Below, in pieces: positions 1 to 5,184 of a stretch of DNA of 7,542 nt; within the stretch, counting starts at the first letter, position 1, and every line of letters starts with the position of its first letter. The notes under the pieces were generated by a model. It ran no database searches and had not been told where the DNA came from. It saw only the letters and a list, made by a program, of their open reading frames with translations. Where the stretch lies: positions 2,435-9,976 of the forward strand of contig PMUF01000565.1 of NCBI GenBank assembly GCA_003167015.1, given 5' to 3'. This stretch comes from Chitinophagaceae bacterium (lineage in GTDB: Bacteria > Bacteroidota > Bacteroidia > Chitinophagales > Chitinophagaceae). Made by a program: the position numbers and the translations under genes.

Positions 1-1497
1 GATCCCAATGACCTCGACAAAACGGATGAAGATACAGGCGACGAGTGGCTGAGCGACGATGCGGACAGCCTGCTGGCACAGGGCGCGCGCAAGCTCGAAA
101 GCACGCTGCTGAGCTGGCATTACCGAAGCCACTATGAAACGCTGATCAGCTATAGCAATCACGCTTTCTACGAAGGAGAGTTATTGACCATTCCCGACAA
201 AACGATCCATCACCGGGAAAAAGCGCCGATCCGCGTGGCCCGGCCCGACGATGCGACGGCTAATGCAGACTGCCTCTTCGACCGCAGTATCAGCTATCAT
301 CTGCTGACCGACAGCGTGTACGATAAGCGGAGCAATGGTGCAGAGGCCGGCTATATTGCCCGGCTGGTGAAGGAATTGCTGAATCGGGGGATCAGGGAGA
401 GCATCGGTATCGTCGCCTTTAGCCAGGAGCAGCAGCATGCGATCGAAGATGCGCTGGACGAAATAGCGGCAGCGGACCCCGATTTTGCCCAACAGCTGGA
501 AGAGGCTTACAACCGCACGGAAAACGACCAGTTCACCGGTCTTATCGTCAAGAACTTGGAAAATATCCAGGGCGACGAAAGGGATATCATCATCATGAGC
601 GTTTGCTATGGATTCGACAGTCAGCGCCGGATGCTGATGAATTTCGGGCCGGTAAATAAAAGGGGCGGCGAAAAAAGGCTGAACGTGCTTTTCAGCCGCG
701 CCAGGATGCATATGGCGGTGGTGGCCAGCATCCGTTATGAAGATATCACGAACGAATATAATGAAGGCGCCAATTACCTGCGCCGCTGGCTGCAATATGC
801 GGAGCTGATCAGTGAAGGCCGGATGGCGGCAGCGCGGGTCATCCTGGACGGCCTGACGACCCGCAAACCTGTGGGGGCCGATGTAACTCCAACTATTATG
901 CGTGAAGAGATCAGGGATCAGTTGGTGGCCCGGGGCTACGAGGTGGCGGAGCAGGTGGGGCAATCAGGTTTTAAGTGCTCGTTGGCCGTCAAGCGGACGC
1001 CGGAAGACGAGCAGTATGCCCTTGCTATCCTGATAGATGACGATCAGCATTACCGCAATGACAACCTGATCGAGCAGTATTACCAGCGGCCTGCCATCCT
1101 GAAAAGTTTTGGCTGGCAGGTATTGCCTGTGTATGCCAAGGATTGGCTGCACCAGCCGCAGAAAGTGATAGAGCAGGTTTTGAAGGCGCTGGGAAATGAT
1201 ACACCGCAGCCGCCCGTAGCGAACACCCTGTCAAAGCCGGCGGGCCCATATGACCACCTGGTCTTTCGCCGGTGGGTGCTGCCCGACGGGGCGGGTGAAA
1301 GATTCTGGGAAGCCGCGACCGACGGCAATAAGCTGATCATCGGCCAGGGCAAAACGGGTAGCCGGGGGCAGGCCTCCTTGAAAACCCTTGCCGATGACGA
1401 GGCAGCCCGGAATGAAATGAGCCGACTGGAAGAGGAACAGAAACGAAAGGGCTACAAGCTCTCAGGCGATAGCACCGACTCAGGAACCGCGTTGTGA
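1..1497 (+). CDS. C-terminal part of a large SF1 helicase with Vsr/REase-like and WGR domains (5' end outside window)
   Basis: The frame is open from base 1, so the true start lies upstream; 498 residues are visible. Residues about 37-57 (LLSWHYRSHYETLISYSN) are the conserved block that opens the second RecA-like domain of SF1 helicases of the DUF4011/Dna2-like group. Residues 187-204 (ENIQGDERDIIIMSVCYG) are motif V and residues 226-243 (RLNVLFSRARMHMAVVAS) motif VI, with the Arg thought to contact ATP. Residues about 299-398 resemble the Vsr/MTES_1575 endonuclease-like domain that follows these helicases: GQSGFKCSLAV, then a conserved YALAILIDDDQHY strand, then FGWQVLPVYAKDW. The usual Asp of the GFRIDLAV motif is Ser here, so cleavage activity is doubtful. 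Residues about 415-488 look like a WGR domain (FWEAATDGNKL, GQGKTGSRGQ, then a helix ending in KGY), a module linked to nucleic-acid binding. The role is probably DNA or RNA unwinding in repair or defence; the substrate is unknown. The ATP-binding motifs I and II lie outside the window. Confidence 0.88.
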   Translation, partial: DPNDLDKTDEDTGDEWLSDDADSLLAQGARKLESTLLSWHYRSHYETLISYSNHAFYEGELLTIPDKTIHHREKAPIRVARPDDATANADCLFDRSISYHLLTDSVYDKRSNGAEAGYIARLVKELLNRGIRESIGIVAFSQEQQHAIEDALDEIAAADPDFAQQLEEAYNRTENDQFTGLIVKNLENIQGDERDIIIMSVCYGFDSQRRMLMNFGPVNKRGGEKRLNVLFSRARMHMAVVASIRYEDITNEYNEGANYLRRWLQYAELISEGRMAAARVILDGLTTRKPVGADVTPTIMREEIRDQLVARGYEVAEQVGQSGFKCSLAVKRTPEDEQYALAILIDDDQHYRNDNLIEQYYQRPAILKSFGWQVLPVYAKDWLHQPQKVIEQVLKALGNDTPQPPVANTLSKPAGPYDHLVFRRWVLPDGAGERFWEAATDGNKLIIGQGKTGSRGQASLKTLADDEAARNEMSRLEEEQKRKGYKLSGDSTDSGTAL

Positions 1498-1638
1498 GCC
1501 GCCGGTCAGCCGGGTGTTCTTGGGTACGCCCTTCGTATTAGCCTTGCCTTTGCCGGCGGGAAAGCCGGGAATATTGCTTTTCGGGCCTGCGAGCGGTTTG
1601 CCGTCTTTTTTCTTCTTGTTATTGGGAATGAGAGCCAT
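1480..1638 (-). CDS. Small basic Gly/Lys-rich protein, 52 aa, function unknown
   Basis: This short frame reads from ATG at 1638 to TGA at 1480-1482. The protein begins MALIPNNKKKKDGKPLAG and ends NTRLTGGSQRGS. It is strongly basic, rich in Gly, Lys, Pro and Asn, has no hydrophobic segment, and is probably a disordered cytoplasmic protein that could bind nucleic acid, though that is inference. Three points support it as real. It fills an otherwise empty 220-bp gap. An AT-rich leader precedes it. A near-consensus Bacteroidota promoter lies at the right distance upstream (1675-1705). Its last 18 bp overlap the helicase 3' end tail to tail. I do not recognise a named family. The main doubt is its low-complexity composition. 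Confidence 0.6.
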   Translation of the reverse strand: MALIPNNKKKKDGKPLAGPKSNIPGFPAGKGKANTKGVPKNTRLTGGSQRGS

Positions 1639-1674
1639 ATAAATAATTTTTTATAAGATAATAGAAATATAATT

Positions 1675-1705
1675 CGAAATTACTACTTTTTTCCGGTAGC
1701 TCAAA
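1675..1705 (-). promoter_or_regulatory. Candidate Bacteroidota-type promoter for the 52-aa gene
   Basis: Read on the minus strand, TTTG (1705-1702) is followed by 19 bases and then TAATTTCG (1682-1675). This matches the primary sigma pattern known in Bacteroidota (TTTG at -33, TAnnTTTG at -7) with one mismatch in the -7 element. Transcription would start near 1668, giving a leader of about 30 nt before ATG at 1638. No equally good match was found for the divergent plus-strand gene at 1722. Confidence 0.5.
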
Positions 1706-1721
1706 AGCACCATCAACAGCT

Positions 1722-2099
1722 ATGCCTAAAGAACTCTATTTTGATATCAGTTCGGAATACAGCGGCGGGAGTCTCTTCCGGGTTCCGGAAAGCAGTGGTG
1801 AAATATCCTTTTTATACAACTACAGTGTCGCCGATCCGAAGACAGGCGAAGTGGAGGTATTCGATACCTGGTATACCAGCTTCGAGGCGTTCTGGAAAGC
1901 ATTGACGAAGGAAAAGGACTGGTACTACCGGCATCCCTTATTTGTGCATCCGGAGCAGCGGGCCTTTGTGAGAGAACAGTTGAAGGGAGCGAACTGGAGC
2001 ATCCACCCGGATAAAAAGTGGCAGGAGAGCCATCAGCGCCAGTGGAAAAAGGTGCTGGAAGATCCCGGGACTTATTACCGGGGACCTCAGGCTTCGTAA
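1722..2099 (+). CDS. Hypothetical Trp-rich cytoplasmic protein, 125 aa
   Basis: I do not recognise the family. The protein has no signal peptide or membrane segment. It begins MPKELYFDISSEYSGG, with alternating hydrophobic and polar residues suggesting beta strands, followed by a helical part (residues about 53-65, SFEAFWKALTKEK). Six Trp residues (50, 58, 67, 92, 100, 108) and many Tyr and Phe point to a compact folded domain rather than a spurious frame. The C-terminal third is polar and basic (KKWQESHQRQWKK). The start at 1722 follows an AT-rich leader with no Shine-Dalgarno sequence, as is usual in Bacteroidota. Its stop codon lies inside the 3' end of the convergent gene at 2087-2368. 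It could be a housekeeping orphan typical of Chitinophagaceae. Confidence 0.72.
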   Translation: MPKELYFDISSEYSGGSLFRVPESSGEISFLYNYSVADPKTGEVEVFDTWYTSFEAFWKALTKEKDWYYRHPLFVHPEQRAFVREQLKGANWSIHPDKKWQESHQRQWKKVLEDPGTYYRGPQAS

Positions 2100-2368
2100 A
2101 ATTCTTCCCCATACATATCGATGAGCGGCTGGCCCATCCGTTGTAAATACTCGTTGCATTGCTGCAAAAGATGGGGAGAGGCATTGGAGGAATAATAATC
2201 CCCCCGGTACCAATAGCTGAATAACGGCGCCAGCGGCAGTTGACCGACGCTTTGTCCCTGCACGATCATCCAGTGCAACCGGCCGATCTCGTCATCGGGA
2301 AGATGATTGAAGACCCCGCTGTTCAGCAAGTCCCTCGTCAGGTCTACCAATGTAGGTGTCATGAGCAT
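2087..2368 (-). CDS. Hypothetical protein, 93 aa
   Basis: I do not recognise the family. The sequence is predicted mostly helical, with a helix at residues 6-17 (TLVDLTRDLLNS), an acidic turn (LPDDEIGRLHW), an aromatic stretch (FSYWYRGDYYSS, 50-61) and a C-terminal helix (HLLQQCNEYLQRM). There is no signal peptide or membrane span, so it is probably cytoplasmic. The composition looks like a folded protein. The competing plus-strand frame over the same DNA (2240-2431) reads as unstructured and is taken as a shadow. Starts at 2368 (MLMTPT) or 2362 (MTPT) are both possible; I chose the longer. The last 13 bp overlap the convergent gene ending at 2099. A small inverted repeat (AGGAA-AG-TTCCT, 2375-2386) sits just upstream. 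Confidence 0.65.
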   Translation of the reverse strand: MLMTPTLVDLTRDLLNSGVFNHLPDDEIGRLHWMIVQGQSVGQLPLAPLFSYWYRGDYYSSNASPHLLQQCNEYLQRMGQPLIDMYGEEFYEA

Positions 2369-2374
2369 GTTTTA

Positions 2375-2386
2375 AGGAAAGTTCCT
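2375..2386. repeat. Short inverted repeat upstream of the 93-aa gene
   Basis: AGGAA at 2375-2379 and TTCCT at 2382-2386 form a perfect 5-bp dyad with a 2-bp spacer, 6 bp upstream of ATG at 2368 on the minus strand. It could be an operator half-site pair or chance; no second copy was seen in the window. Confidence 0.2.
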
Positions 2387-2442
2387 GCAATTATGTTACC
2401 ACAAAGTGAATTGTATGTTATGTCTCCGTAATGGGTGGTCGA

Positions 2443-2474
2443 TGTGCAATACATGTGGATATGCCCTACCTTTA
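2443..2474 (+). promoter_or_regulatory. Weak candidate promoter for the DUF1080-antiporter pair
   Basis: TGTG (2443-2446) is followed by 20 bases and TACCTTTA (2467-2474), resembling the Bacteroidota TTTG / TAnnTTTG elements with one mismatch in each. It ends 4 bp before ATG at 2479, so a transcript from it would be essentially leaderless. If the box is real it also argues against the in-frame upstream starts at 2431 and 2461. The match is weak. Confidence 0.22.
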
Positions 2475-2478
2475 TCGT

Positions 2479-3171
2479 ATGCAAACCATCAAAATAACCG
2501 GCCTTTTATTGTTATCGGCCCTGGCCTTACGGTCCGCCGCCCAGGAACCTGAGTATCTTCATCCCCATACCTCGGGAAAAGGATGGCATCCGCTTTTTGA
2601 CAAGAGCCTTTCCAACGCCATCTTCCCCGACAGCGTCTGGACTGTGGCGGACGGGGTACTAACGGCCTCAAAGGACGAATCGATCTGGAGCGCTAAAGAA
2701 TATGACGATTTCATTTTAGACCTGGACTTCATGAATGCGCCCGGCACCAATAGCGGGGTGTTGGTGCATGCGACGGACACCAGGGACTGGATCCCGCATT
2801 CCGTCGAGATCCAGATTACCGATGATTACGCGGACGAGTGGGCGAAGGCCGAACCGGACTGGCAGTGTGCCTCCATCTTTGGCCATCAGCCTGCCACCAA
2901 ACATCTCGTTAAAAAGCCCGGAGAATGGAACCACTATACGGTGACCTGTAAGGGCAGGATGATCTGGGTCGTGCTGAACGGCGAGCTGGTGAACACCTGT
3001 GACATGAGCCTGTATACGTCTGCCAGCAAGAATATCGACGGGACCACTGCCCCCGGCTGGCTCAGCAATCCCATGGCGACGTTGCCGCTGCATGGACATG
3101 TCGGCTTACAGGGCAAACATGCCGGCGCGCCCATCTATTTCCGGAATATCATGATCAAGGAACTGAAGTGA
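2479..3171 (+). CDS. Secreted DUF1080 family protein (3-keto-disaccharide hydrolase type), 230 aa
   Basis: The chosen start (MQTIKITG) gives a classic signal peptide: a short basic start, a hydrophobic core LLLLSALAL and a probable cleavage before or after the Gln of SAAQEP. In-frame starts at 2431 and 2461 would put a non-hydrophobic extension in front of it. The rest is one DUF1080 domain, a concanavalin-like jelly roll: GWHPLFDKSLSN (35-46), WTVADGVLTAS (54-64), NSGVLVH (91-97), EIQITDDY (110-117), GEWNHYTVTCKG (148-159), and the family's closing block (206-229) with GHVGLQGKHAG and FRNIMIKEL. Characterised family members hydrolyse 3-keto-glycosides, so a periplasmic or extracellular role in glycoside breakdown is likely, though the substrate cannot be read from sequence. 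It lies 1 bp upstream of the antiporter gene, suggesting co-transcription. Confidence 0.9.
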   Translation: MQTIKITGLLLLSALALRSAAQEPEYLHPHTSGKGWHPLFDKSLSNAIFPDSVWTVADGVLTASKDESIWSAKEYDDFILDLDFMNAPGTNSGVLVHATDTRDWIPHSVEIQITDDYADEWAKAEPDWQCASIFGHQPATKHLVKKPGEWNHYTVTCKGRMIWVVLNGELVNTCDMSLYTSASKNIDGTTAPGWLSNPMATLPLHGHVGLQGKHAGAPIYFRNIMIKELK

Positions 3172-3172
3172 T

Positions 3173-4768
3173 ATGCTGAAGGATAGTCTTTTATTGATCA
3201 TTTCCCTGCTCTTCGTCGTTTCGATGCTGGCGATGCTGAGCGACAAGCTGCGGATCTCCTATCCGATTTTCCTGGTGATGGCCGGGCTGGGCATCAGTAT
3301 AATACCGGGTATCCCGCAGATCCGGCTGGACCCCAATATCGTGTTCATCATCTTTTTGCCGCCACTGCTGTATTCAGCGGCCTGGTATACTCCCTGGCAT
3401 GAATTCTGGCAGATGCGCCGCCCGATCGGCTTGCTGGCCTTCGGGCTCGTACTGCTGACAGCGACAGCCACGGCCTATGCCGCGCATTACCTGATCCCTG
3501 ATTTCCCCCTGGCGCTGGGTTTCCTGCTGGGCGGGATCGTTTCACCGCCGGATGCGGTAGCGGCCACCAGCGTGCTGGAGAACCTGAAAGTGCCTAAAAG
3601 AATTGTGACGATCCTCGAAGGGGAAAGCCTGGTCAATGATGCATCCAGCCTTATCATTTATCGGTTTGCGCTGGCTGCCTTATTCACCGGGAAATTCATT
3701 GTCTGGAAAGCTGGATTGGATTTCTTGCTGGTCGTCTTCATGGGGATACTGACCGGGCTGGTCATTGCCCATATCGTCTATGCCATTCATCGCTGGCTGC
3801 CAACCACGGCCACTATCGACACGGCCATCACGCTGATCTCTCCCTATCTGATGTATATCACGGCCGAGCATTTCCATTATTCCGGGGTGCTGGCGGTGGT
3901 CAGCGGGGGACTCTTCCTGAGCTGGCGGTCACATGACGTCTTCAACTATAGCAGCCGGCTACAGTCCATGAGCGTATGGAATGTGATAGTGTTCCTGCTG
4001 AATGGCGTCGTATTCATCCTGATCGGACTGCAGCTGCCGGGGATTGTACGGGGCTTGGGCGAATATTCCTTACGCGCCGCCATCGGATATGGCTTCGCGA
4101 TCAGCCTCGTGGCCATCCTTGTACGCCTGGCGTGGGTATACCCGGGGGCTTATCTGCCGAGGCTGTTGAGTAAAAGGATTCGCCGGACGGAGACCCGGCC
4201 CGGGCAGAAGCTGGTCTTCATTACCGGCTGGGCCGGAATGCGCGGTGTCGTCTCCCTGGCGTCGGCGCTGGCCATACCCATCACGCTCGCCGGAGAAGAT
4301 GCTTTTCCCCATCGCAATCTGATCCTTTTCATCACTTTTATCGTCATCCTCGTCACCCTGGTGTTCCAGGGGCTGACGCTGCCACTGATCATCCGGTGGT
4401 TAGGCGTGGAGGCTGATGACAACGAAGAAGAACAGAAGCATTTGTCATTGCGGCTGCGGTTGGCAAGGACCGTGTTGCAGCATATCGAAACGCAATATGA
4501 ACAGGAGGTCACATCGATAGAGCCTTTCCGGCAGCTGAAAGCGCGCTATGAGCGGATAGCCGATGTCGCGGGGCGGCAGATCGGCACCGGGGACCAGCAG
4601 GAAAAAGAGCCGGATTTTATGCCTGTCTTCAGAAAGCTGCTACTGGAGCTTGTCCAGATTCAACGCCAGGAGTTGTCGCTGTTACGGAATGGTGATGAGT
4701 ATTCCGATGAGCTGCTGCGCAGCAAGGAATTTGAGCTGGACCTGGAAGAGGCCCGGTATAACAGGTGA
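3173..4768 (+). CDS. CPA1 family Na+/H+ antiporter, 531 aa
   Basis: This is an inner-membrane monovalent cation/proton antiporter that exchanges internal Na+ (or K+) for external protons, serving pH and salt homeostasis. Hydrophobic segments run through residues 5-410, consistent with about 12 membrane helices. Family signatures are FLPPLLY (61-67), SPPDAVAA (124-131, with Asp127), EGESLVNDASS (149-159, with the ion-binding Asn155-Asp156 pair), and GWAGMRGVVSLA (352-363, with conserved Arg357). Residues 411-531 form a hydrophilic, charged cytoplasmic tail with helical and probable coiled-coil character, as in the Nha/YjcE type of CPA1 proteins. Length is normal and the frame is intact. It starts 1 bp after the DUF1080 stop, so translational coupling is likely. 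Ion specificity cannot be decided from sequence. Confidence 0.94.
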   Translation: MLKDSLLLIISLLFVVSMLAMLSDKLRISYPIFLVMAGLGISIIPGIPQIRLDPNIVFIIFLPPLLYSAAWYTPWHEFWQMRRPIGLLAFGLVLLTATATAYAAHYLIPDFPLALGFLLGGIVSPPDAVAATSVLENLKVPKRIVTILEGESLVNDASSLIIYRFALAALFTGKFIVWKAGLDFLLVVFMGILTGLVIAHIVYAIHRWLPTTATIDTAITLISPYLMYITAEHFHYSGVLAVVSGGLFLSWRSHDVFNYSSRLQSMSVWNVIVFLLNGVVFILIGLQLPGIVRGLGEYSLRAAIGYGFAISLVAILVRLAWVYPGAYLPRLLSKRIRRTETRPGQKLVFITGWAGMRGVVSLASALAIPITLAGEDAFPHRNLILFITFIVILVTLVFQGLTLPLIIRWLGVEADDNEEEQKHLSLRLRLARTVLQHIETQYEQEVTSIEPFRQLKARYERIADVAGRQIGTGDQQEKEPDFMPVFRKLLLELVQIQRQELSLLRNGDEYSDELLRSKEFELDLEEARYNR

Positions 4769-4797
4769 GGACGCGCGAGGGCGCGGCCGATCCCCTC
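4767..4797 (+). terminator. Possible GC-rich hairpin after the antiporter gene
   Basis: CGCGC (4772-4776) and GCGCG (4781-4785) can form a 5-bp stem with a GAGG loop. GAGG (4767-4770) could pair with CCTC (4794-4797) as a lower stem. There is no T-tract, so an intrinsic terminator is uncertain; it may only help end the transcript. Confidence 0.25.
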
Positions 4798-4816
4798 CCC
4801 GGAAATAATTTAATAA

Positions 4817-4847
4817 TTTCCAGCCTCGGAAAAAAGACGTAAATTTT
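4817..4847 (+). promoter_or_regulatory. Candidate promoter for the LEA-like gene
   Basis: TTTC (4817-4820), 19 bases, then TAAATTTT (4840-4847) matches the Bacteroidota TTTG / TAnnTTTG pattern with one mismatch in each element. Transcription would start near 4853 with a very short AU-rich leader before ATG at 4862. The surroundings are AT-rich, which raises the chance of a random match. Confidence 0.3.
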
Positions 4848-4861
4848 ATAAAAATTTTTTT

Positions 4862-5161
4862 ATGTCTGACACAAATCAAACGCTGGCCGAGAAAGCCAAT
4901 GCCCTGAAAGAGCAAGCCGCCGAAAAATTAGGTGAGCTGAAAGAAAAGGCAGGAGAACTGACGGACAATATCCGGTCAAAAGCCGGAGAGACATGGGACA
5001 AACTGAATTCAGACGAAACAAAAGAGTCGCTGCAGCATTTGAAAGATGAGGCGACAAAAAAGTTGAGTGAGGCAGGCGAAAAGCTGGGTGAACTGGGAGA
5101 TAAGGCTAAAGAGGCATGGAATAAAATAACCGGTCATCATGATGATCCGGCTAAACCTTAA
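4862..5161 (+). CDS. LEA group 3-like / YtxH-like hydrophilic repeat protein, 99 aa
   Basis: This is a highly charged helical protein rich in Lys, Glu and Ala, without Cys, signal peptide or membrane span. Eleven-residue repeats are visible: NQTLAEKANAL (5-15), KEQAAEKLGEL (16-26), KEKAGELTDNI (27-37) and RSKAGETWDKL (38-48). After a phase break they resume with LSEAGEKLGEL (68-78) and GDKAKEAWNKI (79-89). The KEKAGE core is the hallmark of group 3 late-embryogenesis-abundant proteins, which are unfolded in water and become amphipathic helices on drying or at membranes. The inferred role is protection of proteins or membranes under osmotic, drying or cold stress. A membrane- or nucleoid-associated helix bundle is an alternative. 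It follows the antiporter by 93 bp, probably from its own promoter, and ends 8 bp before the convergent kinase stop. Confidence 0.8.
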   Translation: MSDTNQTLAEKANALKEQAAEKLGELKEKAGELTDNIRSKAGETWDKLNSDETKESLQHLKDEATKKLSEAGEKLGELGDKAKEAWNKITGHHDDPAKP

Positions 5162-5184
5162 GGTGGCCGCTACTGCGGCACTTT
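5160..5184. terminator. Hairpin shared by the convergent LEA-like and kinase genes
   Basis: GCCGC (5166-5170) and GCGGC (5175-5179) pair around a TACT loop. With one bulged G the stem extends through AAGGT / ACTTT to about 10 bp (5160-5184, one G-T pair). It covers both stop codons and could act as a bidirectional terminator. T-tracts on both sides are short, so strength is uncertain. Confidence 0.4.

Noticed and set aside
181..963. Long minus-strand open frame of 260 codons inside the helicase gene
   Set aside because: It is antisense to a region with clear helicase motifs V and VI, is rich in His, Pro and Arg, and shows no domain. It is a by-product of codon bias.
1..1497. A complete defence island around the helicase
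   Set aside because: Only the helicase tail is in the window. The genes to its right show no restriction, methylase, toxin or other defence signature.
2240..2431. Plus-strand frame of 63 codons
   Set aside because: It is antisense to the better 93-aa minus-strand gene and lacks folded-protein features.
4801..4821. Inverted repeat GGAAAT / ATTTCC between antiporter and LEA-like genes
   Set aside because: The stem is only 6 bp with a 9-nt loop, is AT-rich and overlaps the candidate promoter, so it is unlikely to be a terminator or a specific site.
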